A stretch of DNA of 64,000 bases, taken from NCBI GenBank assembly GCA_020284085.1, contig JACEVL010000421.1, forward strand, positions 215,480 to 279,479, given 5' to 3'. This DNA is from Aporrectodea caliginosa (taxonomy: Eukaryota; Annelida; Clitellata; Crassiclitellata; Lumbricidae). Position 1 is the first letter of the stretch; every line of letters begins with the position of its first letter. Shown here piece by piece: positions 48,189 through 59,818 of the stretch. Position numbers and translations under genes: made by a program. The notes beneath the pieces are model-generated. The model made no database searches and had not been told where the DNA came from. It was given only the letters and a program-made list of their open reading frames with translations.

Positions 48189-48890
48189 GTTCAACGTAAC
48201 GTGGCTGTTCCTTTCGCGACGTTGTTTCTGCATCCAGTTACAAAATACTCTACACAATTGGAGACATAATGAGGTCGACGCTCAACTGGTATGCAGTAGG
48301 CTTAATGGCTTGGTTTGTAGTTAGTCAATATCCCTTCCATCATTTCTTTCTGGTCCATCGTTCAGCATCGGTCATGGATGCCCTCATCTCTTTGTTACTA
48401 GTAAGTTATGAATTACCACAACAAACATATTGGATTTGCAACAGATGGACTAAAATAACATTGCCTTGTGTTTCCTGCTTCAGAGCTCTCTTTATTTACA
48501 CTAGATTTAGACCGATTTGTTTAGCTACATTTCCGGGTATAGATGACTTAAGAAACACTGATGGGTGGCTTGTATTTCCTGCTCATTTAAATTTTTACAA
48601 TTTAAGATAACCTACTAGACACAATAAATTAACCGTACAACTAAGAAAGCTAAGATAGTGCCACTAAGGAAACTGCAGTCACATTTGTTTGTTCGTGTTT
48701 AGACTTATAACGGATGCGAAGAGCTCAGCTGCTCGATTCGTTCATCGACAGCGCTTTGTGAGTTTTCTATTACGTTTACGATTCCTACTGAAATTACAAT
48801 CTTATCTGACTCAGAGAAGAATTATTATAATTGCAACATCGCTTGGGGTAATTTTAATTGTAATTTCAACTTAACGCTTAAGGTATGTTT
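48189..48890 (+). repeat. Orphan copy of the copy-2 5' flank and exon-1 region
   Basis: Aligns with 25090-25750 (TGGCTGTTCCTTTCG, GGAGACATAATG, TTTAGACTTATAACGGATGCG, GGCTGTACAAAT). A donor-like AAG/GTATGT lies at 48880-48888. No Mab-21-like coding sequence follows; instead a CR1-like LINE starts within about 150 bp. It is either the remains of another family member or a stray duplicated promoter. Confidence 0.65.
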
Positions 48891-48984
48891 ATATTGGCTG
48901 TACAAATATCATTTAAGATGCACTATCATTGACGATCTCCTTCCCTTCCTCACTGTTCTGTGCAACTGTTCGATCCGTGAGTAC

Positions 48985-49885
48985 CTGCAGTACCCGTCTA
49001 ACAGAAACGCTCCGTTCTCCTACCAGTTTTGAAGCGCGACGGTCTGGACCAGAGTTTTCCAGCAAACTATGGCCCCATTGCTAACGTAACTTTTCTATCT
49101 AAAATACTGGAATGCATTGTTGCTAACCAGATGACTACTTATCTGGGTGTGAATGAATTGATTCCATCGGTTTTTCGTTGGAATCACTCCACAGAGACTC
49201 TCCTGCTTCAACTTTTGTCAGACTTCTATGGCGCAATTGACCGTGGTCACTGGTCAGGTTACTCTCCTGAGTCTCCTTGCTCTCTTTGACGTAAGCTCTG
49301 CCTTTGACTTGTGGAGTGTGGGCCACTTCATTCTCTTGCAGCACCTCTCCACTTCCTTTTTCCTTGTAGACCAGCCTCTTGAATGGTTTAGTTCTTTCTA
49401 ACTGACCGCACAAACTGTGTAGTCCTTGGCCCGCTCAAGTCTCTTTGCGTTCCTGCCCCTTTTGGGTGCCCCAAGTTTCTGTCCTTGGTCCACTGCTATA
49501 TATCTTCTCTATACTGCTGATGTCTGCCATTTGTTGGCGTCTCATGGGTTTCTGCACCAACTATTTGCCGATGATGTGCAAACCTACATCTACACCCATT
49601 CAACCGATGCGGTCTCTACTGTGAGTCTGACTATGGATCTCCTCTCTCCTTGGTAGGTCTCCAATCGCCTACTCTTAAATATCTTTAAAACACAGCTTAT
49701 TTGGTTGGGTGGCAGTAGACCACTTCAGGGTATCGACTTTCCCCAACTTACCCTGCTCTTTTCTCACGTAACATTTTCCCTCACAGTTCGTGATCTGGGA
49801 ACTACTCTTGACTCTGCACTTACTTTCTCTCAACATGTAGGCGTAAACCTGGTTGCACTTGCACGGAGTTGTTATTAGCTTCGTC
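48985..49885 (+). pseudogene. CR1/Jockey-like LINE reverse transcriptase, decayed
   Basis: Frames in succession read KRDGLDQSFPANYGPIANV and FLSKILECIVANQMTTYL (49029-49170), then NHSTETLLLQLLSDFYGAID. After frameshifts come FLHQLFADDVQTYIYTH (about 49550-49605) and RDLGTTLDSALTFSQHV. This is the canonical order of CR1/Rex-type RT. At least three frameshifts and two stops are present. Ends are not defined. Confidence 0.85.
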
Positions 49886-51147
49886 ATTGTTAGTTTTGAA
49901 CGTTGAACACTAGAACACTAATAACTAAACACACTTTGAACCTTAATCTGTAACTATTAAATTAAAAGCTCATTCATTTCAACGCCTAAAAATACTTTAC
50001 TGATTTTTGTTTTCATGGCAATATATAAAAATGCAAAAAACAAAGAATTTATTGTAAAAATTGTGTTGAGGTCATTTCTAACCCCACTGGTACTAAGTGT
50101 ATCAAAAAATTCTGGTAATCTGAGAGTTAATAAAATTAATGATGAACTTCTTTTCCTTGATAAAATTTGACACAATTTCAGGATGACTGGGTTTATGACG
50201 CCTTTATTGCCTAAATAAGTAACTCAATAAATTAAGTTAATTTCAGGCAATTGTATAATGAAAGCATTTATGTCACATTTAAAGTCGGTTTTTCTTTTCA
50301 TGTGGGTGTTATATTAAATGTGTCATGTGAAAATGAAATAAATTGCAGTTTAACAATTATTTACTTATCTGCCTCAGCACAAGGCTGAATCATGTGATAA
50401 GTGCAGCTCTTCGTGGCGACACCGCAATGATTTACACAAGTTAGCATGTGTGTATCAGTAAGTGTTGTATCTATTATAACAATATATTTTCGTTTATTCA
50501 ATTCTAGCTGAAAAAAATACAGTAAGCATTATTATTTACATAAATATAAATATAGTAAAGATTATAAATAAATATATTGTGCTCGCGAATGCCTGGATAG
50601 GAGCGTCTTTTCTAAATGATGAAGAAGGTCTTAAAATAAAGTGAAACAGCATACATTTAGATAAATAAAAAGGATTATCGAATTAATTGTCAGCCTCGGC
50701 ACATAAGGTCAGGTAACCAGCCATCTCTCTTCTTCCCCTCAACATCTCTCAGTTCTTCAATACAACCTTTCATCTCGCCATTCCTCCCTACCTCCAGTCC
50801 TATTTTCATCCCTCATTCCCTCTCTCATTTTATTTATCTAAATGCATGACAAATGAGACCGGTCTTAACGATGATGTCAATGACGTGACTTTGTTAGGGG
50901 AGGATGGTTGAATTAGCGGATTGACACAAGTGAACGTGAACGGGCGAGTATAGGATAGCGAGTGACTGGATGGAACAATGGGGGTTTGGTTGTCAGACGA
51001 ACAAAGAGGAGATAAATATTAACCAACCAACCTAACCATGGTTCTGAGTTTGAAGTGCAGATCAGAATGATGCCTCCAGACAAAATAATAGTTTTATTTT
51101 GATCTGTACGGTACCTTCTCCTATAATAGGAGAAATCGGCAATGATT
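49886..51147. other. Intergenic, no feature recognised
   Basis: AT-rich, with a pyrimidine-rich stretch at about 50725-50825. No gene is recognised. Confidence 0.4.
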
Positions 51148-51848
51148 TTAACCCTGCGAGTACCACTGGGGTCAAAAATGACCCAGAGGTAGTTTCCATT
51201 AGTGCTGCTCACCCCCATAAGAGATATCTCAACAAAAGTTTATGACTTTATAGGTATTCCGGGTTTGTAAAAAATTCCAAGTGTTATTTTACATTTTCTA
51301 TCACCAGATGGCGCAGGTATTCCATTCATACACTGAGTACCAGTGGGGTCGTTTTTGACCCCAGTGTAAACTGAATTCTGACATTATGTAAAAGAACAAA
51401 ATTGTAGTTGGTTATTTTATTGAGTTAACATTTATTTTAAAAGTATTTTTAACGAAGATAAACTATTATGATATTATTGTTTACTTAGTATATTATTTTA
51501 TTACCAAAAATTTTGACAATTCGCTAACAGGTTTCCAACTAGCCTAGTTGTGAGGAATCCGATTCTAAAAGAAACTGAAGCTGATAAAGGAAGACAGTGC
51601 CATCTATGGTGAAACATGGAGTGATATTTCTGACAAGTCAAGAAATGAAGCAGTGCAGCAGTTGTAGAGTTTAGACAATTTTTTCAGCGACAGCATGACT
51701 AAAAATCGGTTCCAGAAAATATCAAATGCCCTTAGATTTGACGGGTCTAGGACTTTACCCCCGGCCCATTACCCCCCTGCCATTACCCCCTGCCATTACC
51801 CCCCGACCATTACCCCCGTAGGACATTCCCCCCGCCATTACCCCTATC

Positions 51849-52310
51849 CCGTATAATAATATATCATAACTATAATTATAATTATTAATATATAATATTA
51901 TAATTAATAATTATAATTGTTAATTATAATTATTAATTATAACTATAATATAATGAATTATAATAATATTTAATAATTAATATAGTAATATAATTATTAA
52001 AATAATATATAATATGTAATAATAATTAATATCACTAATAAATATATTAATTATTTATTATAATTATATGTATAATATATAATATTAATATATTATATTA
52101 ATTGTTATAATTATATTATTATTATATAATATATAATTATTAAATATATATATATAATATAATATATACACATGTACATAGGTATTTATATAATTATATT
52201 AATAATAATATATATTAATATTATATAATTTTATAATAATTAATTATATTGTTATTGATTAATTACAATAATTATTATATAATAATATATATAATAATTA
52301 TATTACTGGT
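51849..52310. repeat. Nearly pure A+T tract
   Basis: About 460 bp made almost only of TAAT/ATTATA words, with a single short CACATGTACATAGG interruption at about 52169-52182. It is part of the left arm of the surrounding TIR element. Confidence 0.9.
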
Positions 52311-52437
52311 TCTAAGTGTCAATAGGCGCTAAGTGCCAATTAATTAACACTAGTTCCGCGCGAAATCTGAGATTTGCAGCTCAATCAAATGTACACATAC
52401 GGGGGGTAATGGCGGGGGGGTAATCTCAGGGGAGAAT

Positions 52438-53365
52438 TGTCGTGATTGAAGGTCGCCTGTCGTATGTTTACCGAGTGGCGAGGTCGACCTTCTTCTCACT
52501 TGTTCTTTTAATTGCACCTATTGATAAAGCGTGCCTAACTTTCTAAAGAAGACTCACGACGAACTTTGTTTGATTTAGATAAGAATTTAATTAAACCACA
52601 AAGGCGTACGTTAACTTCACGGAACTTCTAAGTAGCCCCTAGTTCGATCTTACTACCGACTATCTCACTACCTGCCTCGCACGGCCTCCTCCCCAGATCG
52701 TTCCTTCGTCAGTCTCTGAATCTGACGGACCCTACTCCCTCGGATGCTGCTTCGCTCGATAGCTCTGCCCAGCTCTCAGCAACCTCTCTCCAAGTCCGAA
52801 GTCAAAGTAAGAGTAAGAGTAAACCCTCTCAGTCCTATACCCTCTATAAGTATCGCTTTGCAGCGTCCAGAGTTCTGCCCTCCCCACGCCTCATTAACGT
52901 CACCTCGTGTCACTTTGCCGCGTGTCACTTTAATCGCTCGCCTGCCGAGCCGCTTCATCGTCGGAGGCATGCACCCCCCGGCGTCTTATGAATGCCATGA
53001 CTCGTGTCACTTGCACACCGCTCGCCTCGCTGCTGCCGAATGGTGTCTCGTTACACCTCGTTCGAGTGGTGTCGTTGTTGCTGGCTCAGTGAGGACTGGC
53101 TTTCGTCCGTCATTGTTCCATCTCGGCCGACGACGACGACATTATCATGATGATGATGCCCTTTCGTCGTTGTCGTCGACTTCCTCACGCGACACCTCCC
53201 TTCCCGGGGGAGGACAAAGCCAGTCATTGGTTCGCCTCCCGGCTGAGAATGATGTCGTTCCCTCCGTCGGTTTTCCTCCAGACCGTGACCGCGTTGTTCC
53301 CGTGAAAATACAAAAATAACAGCACAGTTAGAAACTAATATTTACAGCTATTGCGGTGCCCTACA
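52438..53365 (-). mobile_element. Gypsy element 3' LTR (complete)
   Basis: In element (minus) orientation it starts TGTAGGGCACCGCAATAGC and ends CAATCACGACA, giving TGT...ACA ends. A purine-rich tract GAGGAGCAGGCGGA lies directly upstream, as expected for a polypurine tract. 52438-53207 matches 59056-59818 with a few per cent differences. Confidence 0.85.
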
Positions 53366-53387
53366 TGGTAGTCCGCCTGCTCCTCAA

Positions 53388-56300
53388 TCATAGTCTGGAC
53401 AAAAGATCAGCGGGAATATTCAAGGATCCAGGTCGATATTTGAAAGAGATATCGAAGTCCTGGAGGGCTAAAGCCCACCTCGCAAGTTTAGCACTTGTAG
53501 GCGTAGAAGCAGTTAGGAAAGTCAAGGGGTTGTGATCAGAATAGAGGGTGGTCCTTGACATAAAAATCCAATTCCTAAATCTCTTCAATGCAAAGATCAC
53601 GGCATACGCTTCACGTTCTACAGTGGACCAACGCGCTTGAGTATCGTCTAGTTTAGAACTCGCGAAACATATAGGACGTTCTGTTCCGTCCTCTTGCACT
53701 TGGAACAAGCAGCAACCGACTGCTTTGTCTGAAGCATCAGTTGACAGACCGAACTCTTTACTGTAGTCGATTGTCTGCAAACATACGGCGTTGTTCAAAT
53801 CGTGCGTAAGTTTATCTAGTGCATTTTGGTGTTCGATTCGCCAGGGTATCTTCGCGGGCACTGATTTCTGGGTCAAGTCAGTGAGGATTTTGGCTGTCTC
53901 AGCTAAATTAGGGATGAAGTTCCGAAAATAGCTGAAGAATCCCATTATTCTACGTATGTCCTTTTTGGATTCGGGTCGACTGATTTTCCCCAGACCTGCG
54001 ACTTTTAGAGGGTCTGGCTTAATGCTCCCTGATCCGATTAGGTGGCCAACAAACGTTGTTTGTTGTCTAGCAAAAGAACTCTTTTTAATATTCAGGGTTA
54101 GACCCGACTGTTGAATAGTCGTCAGATATTTCTCGAGGTGTTTCATGTGCTCCGGCCACGTCATCGAATGCACTGCCATGTCGTCCACGAACGTCTCAGT
54201 GAAGTCACGAATGGGGTGGAGGATCTTCGACATGCACCGAATGAATGAATTTGAGGCCGATTTCAAACCAAAGGGCAACCGTACAAACTCGAATAGGCCA
54301 GCGTCGCAGACAAAAGCGGATAACCAGCGAGAGTCCTTGTGGAGCCCAATTTGGTAATAGCCTTGACGGGCGTCAAAGCAGGATATGAAGTTTGCACTTC
54401 CTACTTTCTGTAATACTTCCTGGATGTCGGGGGTGGGATATGCATCACCCGCCGAGAACTTATTTACATATCTATAGTCAATGGCTAGTCTTAGACCGCC
54501 TTGACCTCCCTTCTTCACAATGCACACGACGGGACTAGACATTTCACTGTGAGAGGGAATGATGATGCCTAGGGCCAAAAGTTCACGGATCTGCTTCTCC
54601 ACTTCCGGTTTGAGCAATTCCGGCACCTTGTAGGCTCGCAGACTCTTCGGCCTGAAATCCGTATTAACTGTGATTGTGTGCTCTAGAATGGGACAGAAAC
54701 CTGGTTTGTCTGAAAAGACGTCTGGAAACCTGTCTAACAGATTAAACAGCTGTTTCCGTTCGGGTACTGTTAAGTGTGCAACGGCGTTAGGGTCTACTTG
54801 TGCACTGGGCCGTGACGGGCTAGTGTCGAAGCTACCCACCGCTTCCACGTGACCAAAGTCTTCGTCCTTCTCGAATAGAATCGAACAATTGTTGACCAAC
54901 GCTTGTTGTATTCTTTCATTGTATTTGCGAATTCGATTCGCATGTAATAGGCGGCTCTTACCCTCCCTCTCCACGATGTATGTGTAGGGTGATTTTACCT
55001 GGGTGATGACGGCCGGCCCTTGCCATTGTCCGTCTTTCTTCGCCCCCCGTGCCTCCGGTGACTGGATGATGACTTTATCCCCCACCTCGTACCGCCTGTC
55101 CATGCTTCTCAGGTTGTAATGAGTAGCATAGCGCTGCTGCTCGATGTCTGAGTAATACTCAGCATACAATTTGGACATTTCGAGGTTGTCTCTTAATTGG
55201 TCCAAATAGGCTGCGGCACCTGCGCCCAGATCTAATGGGGCATCCCGCTCCCCTGCCCATTCCTCAGAAAGGACAGATAGTGGCCCCTTGGGTAGTGTAC
55301 CGTATACCAGGGTGTAGGGACTCACGTGGGTGGTTGCAGATGGACGTTCCCTTAGGCTCCATAGCACATAAGGCAGCAGTTTGTGCCACCCCTTCGGGTT
55401 GTCTTCCGCCAATTTATGGATCATGGTCTTCAGTGTTGCATTACAGCGCTCCACTAGACCTTGTGACTCGGGATGTGCGACTGGCCCGAAGCGTGGTGAA
55501 CATCCCATCCGCCGTAGAAACTCTTGGGTCAATTTACTGTTAAAATTCGACCCATTATCCGACCGAATGGTTTTTGGAAAGCCAAAGGTCGTGAAGATTT
55601 GCATATAGGCATCACATGTCGCTTTTGCCGTCAATGCCTTTAGAGGATAGGCCATCGGCCATCTTGAAAATTGGTCGACCGCAACGAGAGCGTAATTGTA
55701 CTCTGGTTTTGGGCTTGTAGGGTCCACGTTTGTTACTATGGGCCCAATACAATCGGCCACCAAACAACCGAATCTGGTCTCGTCGTTGCGAGGGATAGGA
55801 GTTATGGGGACACGCTGCGCTATTCGCAGCGGCGCGTGCCTTTGGCATATGTCACATGATTCGCAATACTCCTTCACTATGTTCTCCATGTTGGGAAACC
55901 AGAAATTCAGCTTAATTCGGTCCTTAGTCGTTTTCAGCGCCATATGACCTGCGAACGCAGCGTCATGGGCTAAGCTTAAGACTTTGTCTATTCTCTCCTT
56001 GGGCAAGCAAAGTTGCTTCACCGAATGTCCGGCTATTTTGTCTTTATGGAAGAGCAAATTATCTTCCACGAAGAAGTTCTTTGCCTCGTTCTTCCCATGG
56101 GCCAAGAATGGTGCTAAGGTCGAACATTGTGCTTGTTCGGCCGCCAGCCTGTTTCTGCTTACTTTGGCCTCTTCTCTGGGTGGGGGTGGTATCTCTGGAT
56201 TGAAGAATTGCTCTTCGGCCTCCGTCTCTCCGGGACTGGTTCCTATTGTGCTATCACTGTTCACTTGGGCGACAGTGAAGAAGCCTTCTCCTATCAGTGA

Positions 56301-57698
56301 CCGCAGTCCCTCTACCTCCTCCCCTCCCTCTTCTTCCTCCCCTGTCTCTGTACTTGCGGCCGCTTGCACTTCTGAAATTTGAGCTATTTCAGGTGCGTTT
56401 ACCGCGTGCCTCGAGTACAGTGCTGTCTCGCGCAGCAAGTCGGCTGTGGTGGGCGTGATAATTAGCGGTTCATTAAGGTCTTTGATGAGCGCCGCCCATA
56501 TCCGCACATCGGGGGCGTAGTTTACCTCCCCTTCCCCGTTCTCGTCGGCCTGAGACCCCTTTAGTCTCAGCCGCACCACGTCCACAATCATGGGTCGTCC
56601 ATTCAGACCCTTCACCTCTATTTGTTTAACTACAGGTAGGTTGAGCGGCCTGATTAGATCAGCACGTGCGCAATTATATTCGGCACCGCTATCGATCAAG
56701 GCTGATGTGACTGGGAGTCCTGGGATGTACACCTCCATGTACTCCCTCACATACGTCTCCTCCACGTCAATGCATTCCGGACTTGCCGGCCATGCGTGCC
56801 GGTTTAACTCCTGGGCCAGAGGCAGTCCGTCTTGTTGCGCCCCGCTTTGTCTACCTCCCTGTCTGTCTACTGCATTGGACACGGTTGGTTGAACTGCGCA
56901 CGCATTCACCTGTTTGCCTTTGCTCTGTTTACTCTTCGTACACATGTTGGCCCTGTGATCTGGAGATAAGCACAGAAAGCAAAGGCCTCGTCTCCTAATC
57001 TCTTCGGGGGTGGGACGTCCGTCAGTCCTGTTATTTGTCTGTGTCCCTCCCTGTCTGTCAGTCCACTTGTCCGTTTGTTTAGCTGTCGTCTGTGGAGGCG
57101 CTGGCGCTTTCGCGTAGCGTGACTCCGTCTTACCTGTGCCTGGACCATGTCTCACATAGTCGTTTTCCCAGGGGTGTGTGGCGGTGTAAGTGTCGGCTGC
57201 TGTAGCCAAATCTCTATGCCCTAACCACGTCTGATGTTCTTGACTGAGGATGAAGTTCAGACATCCTCTAGGCAACATTTCCTTCATCTTATCAGCGATC
57301 AAAAGGCTCGTAACATCATCAAAAGTCAATGCCTGGCGATCTTGCAAATAGTACGAGAGTAGGTTATGTAATCTCGAAGCTAATGTAGTATACGATTCAT
57401 CTGGCGCCTTTTTGGCGTTCATAAATCGCTCTCTCAAAGAGACTGCGCTCACCTTGAACTCTCTTAATAAGAAGGTTTTTAGACTACCATAATTATCGAG
57501 TTCCTCCTGTGTGAGTCTGGCCGTTAGTGATTTGGCCTGGGTGTCTAGACAGGTCAATAGTAATCTACTGCGAAGGTCGGCTGGGACAGCACAAGAGTCG
57601 AACAGTCTTTCGCAGTGCACGAAAAACCCAGGGATTTGCGCATGGTCGTTTGGGAATTTGGGTAGGAGTCCCCGCAAACTTTCACTATAGGTTTTCAT
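53388..57698 (-). CDS. Gypsy gag-protease-integrase-RT-RNase H polyprotein (1436 codons)
   Basis: Domains in order are gag; a CX2CX4HX4C zinc knuckle (CFLCLSPDHRANMC, about residues 237-252); aspartic protease LIDSGAEYNC (about 335); integrase with HHCC finger (HDAAFAGH...CESCDICQ, about 575) and DDE core (VADCIG, DNGSNF at about 716, ESQGLVERCN); reverse transcriptase with LRLAIDYRYVN and FVDDMAV (about 1168); and RNase H with LSTDASDKAVG (about 1321). Integrase before RT is opposite to ordinary Ty3/Gypsy elements and matches the Gmr1-like group. The frame is free of stops, and the open frame continues upstream of the first ATG into the charged repeat region, so this start is an ORF boundary, not the true start. 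The product would act in retrotransposition. Confidence 0.95.
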   Translation of the reverse strand: MKTYSESLRGLLPKFPNDHAQIPGFFVHCERLFDSCAVPADLRSRLLLTCLDTQAKSLTARLTQEELDNYGSLKTFLLREFKVSAVSLRERFMNAKKAPDESYTTLASRLHNLLSYYLQDRQALTFDDVTSLLIADKMKEMLPRGCLNFILSQEHQTWLGHRDLATAADTYTATHPWENDYVRHGPGTGKTESRYAKAPAPPQTTAKQTDKWTDRQGGTQTNNRTDGRPTPEEIRRRGLCFLCLSPDHRANMCTKSKQSKGKQVNACAVQPTVSNAVDRQGGRQSGAQQDGLPLAQELNRHAWPASPECIDVEETYVREYMEVYIPGLPVTSALIDSGAEYNCARADLIRPLNLPVVKQIEVKGLNGRPMIVDVVRLRLKGSQADENGEGEVNYAPDVRIWAALIKDLNEPLIITPTTADLLRETALYSRHAVNAPEIAQISEVQAAASTETGEEEEGGEEVEGLRSLIGEGFFTVAQVNSDSTIGTSPGETEAEEQFFNPEIPPPPREEAKVSRNRLAAEQAQCSTLAPFLAHGKNEAKNFFVEDNLLFHKDKIAGHSVKQLCLPKERIDKVLSLAHDAAFAGHMALKTTKDRIKLNFWFPNMENIVKEYCESCDICQRHAPLRIAQRVPITPIPRNDETRFGCLVADCIGPIVTNVDPTSPKPEYNYALVAVDQFSRWPMAYPLKALTAKATCDAYMQIFTTFGFPKTIRSDNGSNFNSKLTQEFLRRMGCSPRFGPVAHPESQGLVERCNATLKTMIHKLAEDNPKGWHKLLPYVLWSLRERPSATTHVSPYTLVYGTLPKGPLSVLSEEWAGERDAPLDLGAGAAAYLDQLRDNLEMSKLYAEYYSDIEQQRYATHYNLRSMDRRYEVGDKVIIQSPEARGAKKDGQWQGPAVITQVKSPYTYIVEREGKSRLLHANRIRKYNERIQQALVNNCSILFEKDEDFGHVEAVGSFDTSPSRPSAQVDPNAVAHLTVPERKQLFNLLDRFPDVFSDKPGFCPILEHTITVNTDFRPKSLRAYKVPELLKPEVEKQIRELLALGIIIPSHSEMSSPVVCIVKKGGQGGLRLAIDYRYVNKFSAGDAYPTPDIQEVLQKVGSANFISCFDARQGYYQIGLHKDSRWLSAFVCDAGLFEFVRLPFGLKSASNSFIRCMSKILHPIRDFTETFVDDMAVHSMTWPEHMKHLEKYLTTIQQSGLTLNIKKSSFARQQTTFVGHLIGSGSIKPDPLKVAGLGKISRPESKKDIRRIMGFFSYFRNFIPNLAETAKILTDLTQKSVPAKIPWRIEHQNALDKLTHDLNNAVCLQTIDYSKEFGLSTDASDKAVGCCLFQVQEDGTERPICFASSKLDDTQARWSTVEREAYAVIFALKRFRNWIFMSRTTLYSDHNPLTFLTASTPTSAKLARWALALQDFDISFKYRPGSLNIPADLLSRL

Positions 57699-58511
57699 CC
57701 GTCCTACGATCGAATGTCTTAAACCATAATCCCGTTCATCCCTGTCTCTTCTCTCTGCTTCCCTTGCCTCTCGGATTTCCTTCTCTGTCTTCTCCGCTTC
57801 CTCCTTTTCTTCTCTCCTCCGCTTCTCCTCAAGGAGCCTCAGCTTCTCAGCCTCCTCCTTTTCTTCTCTCCTCCGCTTCTCCTCAAGAAGCCTCAGCCTC
57901 TCAGCTTCCTCCTTTTCTTCTCTCCGCTTTCGGCCTCCTGCTCGTCAAGAAGCCTCAGCCTCTCAGCTTCCTCCTTTTCTTCTCTCCGCCGCTGCTCGGC
58001 CTCCTCCTTTTCTTCTCTCCGCCGCTGCTCGTCAAGAAGCCTCAGCCTCTCAGCTTCCTCCTTTTCTTCTCTCCGCCGCTGCTCGTCAAGAAGCCTCAGC
58101 CTCTCAGCTTCCTCCTTTTCTTCTCTCCGCCGCTGTTCGTCAAGAAGCCTCAGCCTCTCAGCTTCCTCCTTTTCTTTCTTCTCTCCTCCGCTTCTCTTCT
58201 TTCTCCTCTTTTCTTCTCTCCGCTCTCTCTGCTTCCTCTCTCTCGTATCTTAATCGTTTTAATTCGATCAGCTGCAGTTGTACTGCCGCGCTAACGCTAC
58301 TTTCTACACTACCCGTACTTCCTTCCTCACTTATTTCTGGCGGGGTCTCCCGTCCAGAAACGATTATTTCGGCACTTGCCTCTCGGAGTTGGTCCATACT
58401 CATGGAATCCAATTCCTCCTCTCCTAGTCCCATCTTTATTAGATAAGCGACTAGCCTGTGATGGGGCATATTCTGCACCTTCACTCTTTTCCCAACCGAC
58501 AACTTATCCAT
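57699..58511 (-). CDS. Gypsy gag N-terminus with 18-residue charged coiled-coil repeats
   Basis: The likely true start is the ATG at 58511 (MDKLSVGKRVKV). The frame carries ELDSMSMDQLREASAEI, then a Glu/Arg/Lys-rich coiled coil. A TGA or frame change at about 58158 and indels in the repeat array (57780-58200) separate it from the main frame, where LRLLEEKRRREEKEEAEK runs directly into the first Met of the 1436-codon ORF. Replication or assembly slippage in the 54-bp repeats is the probable cause. The role is presumably multimerisation of Gag (inference). Confidence 0.75.
57780..58200. repeat. 54-bp coding tandem repeat in gag
   Basis: Units of CCTCAGCCTCTCAGCTTCCT + CCTTTTCTTCTCTCCGCCGC + TGCTCGTCAAGAAG recur about seven times with partial units. 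On the minus strand each encodes about 18 residues of the AERLRLLDEQRRREKKEE type. The + strand Leu/Phe/Pro ORF here is antisense read-through. Confidence 0.9.
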
Positions 58512-59055
58512 CTTCTAACAGTCCGCTCACTAATAGAAAACGATAAGTAAGTAAGAGGAGAGTCACCGATGGTCAGAAATCAAAGAAAACAATGTCCTAA
58601 AATTCTACCATACATGCAACAACAATCCTACCACGCACACAACAAGAACAGCAATAAGAAAAAGGAGCTACGCAAAGCCTCGGCTATTCGCACGCCAATC
58701 CTTATCCAGACCTCAACCGCAATCTCACAGATTTCCACGACTACCAGTAAGGACTTACCCTCTGTGTACGTCGAGCGTGCTCCGTCTTTTGATATCTTGG
58801 TTGATCCGCTGTCCTCCGTTGCCACTCCCGTCCGTCGTTGCTAGCGATGGCCGGTCGTCCGCTGGCACTCTTGTTCCTCGTCCTTGCCTGTTGCTGTCGG
58901 TCCGTTCGAGTCCTTCGTCCTCGGATTCCGGCACTCGTCTTCTCCAGTTGCGAGGGGTTGTATTCGCCGCTGGTCCCGATCTGTTGAGGTTCTTCCGTTC
59001 CTGGTTCCGCTGCTGGTCGTGACGTCCTCGATTGAAATCCTGTCGACTGCGCCAA

Positions 59056-59818
59056 TGTCGTGATTGAAGGTCGCCTGTCGTATGTTTACCGAGTGGCGAG
59101 GTCGACCTTCTTCTCACTTGTTCTTTTAATTGCACCTATTGATAAAGCGTGCCTAACTTTCTAAAGAAGACTCACGACGAACTGTGTTTGATTTAGATAA
59201 GAATTTAATTAAACCACAAAGGCGTACGTTAACTTCACGGAACTTCTAAGTAGCCCCTAGTTCGATCTTACTACCGACTATCTCACTACCTGCCTCGCAC
59301 GGCCTCCTCCCCAGATCGTTCCTTCGTCAGTCTCTGAATCTGACGGACTCTACTCCCTCGGATGCTGCTTCGCTCGATAGCTCTGCCCAGCTCTCAGCCA
59401 CCTCCGCTCCAAGTCCGAAGTCAAAGTAAGAGTAAGAGTAAACCCTCTCAGCCCTATACCCTCTATAAGTCTCGCTTTGCAGCGTCCCGAGTTCTGCCCT
59501 CCCCACGCCTCATTAACGTCACCTCGTGTCACTTTGCCGCGTGTCACTTTAATCGCTCGCCTGCCGAGCTGCTTCATCGTCGGAGGTATGCACCCCCCCG
59601 GCGTCTTATGAATGCCATGACTCGTGTCACTTTCACCGCTCGCCTGCTGCCCGAATGGTGTCTCGTTACACCTCGTTCGAGTGTTGTCGTTGTTGCTGGC
59701 TCAGTGAGGACTGGCTTTCGTCCGTCATTGTTCCATCTCGACGACGACGACATTATCATGATGATGATGCCCTTTCGTCGTTGTCGTCGACTTCCTCACG
59801 CGACACCTCCCTTCCCGG
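59056..59818 (-). mobile_element. Gypsy element 5' LTR, outer end truncated
   Basis: Matches the 3' LTR from its CA end up to CTTCCCGG at 59818. The remaining ~160 bp, including the TGTAGGGCACC start, are missing, and the sequence goes straight into TAATGGCAGGGG, the array of the surrounding TIR element. Losing the LTR start should remove part of U3. Confidence 0.85.

Larger units (their letters stand above)
53366..59055 (-). mobile_element. Gypsy retrotransposon internal region, Gmr1-like order
   Basis: It lies between two LTR copies. A candidate primer-binding site TGGCGCAGTCGACAGGA directly follows the 5' LTR on the minus strand (about 59038-59054). About 540 bp of leader precede the gag start at 58511. 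The open gag-pro-pol frame and the placement of integrase ahead of reverse transcriptase are described in the coding entry. The element is probably recent: its long frame is open and its LTRs are similar. Confidence 0.9.

Noticed and set aside
48269..48610. 113-codon ORF in the orphan 5' flank
   Set aside because: The homologous stretch at 25170-25510 has no matching frame; it is a chance ORF.
52744..53319. 191-codon + strand ORF
   Set aside because: It lies in the Gypsy 3' LTR on the strand opposite to the element; its copy in the 5' LTR (59362-59871) is frame-shifted, as expected for non-coding LTR sequence.
57527..58294. 255-codon + strand ORF rich in Leu, Phe and Pro
   Set aside because: It is the antisense of the 54-bp repeats encoding the charged gag coiled coil on the minus strand.
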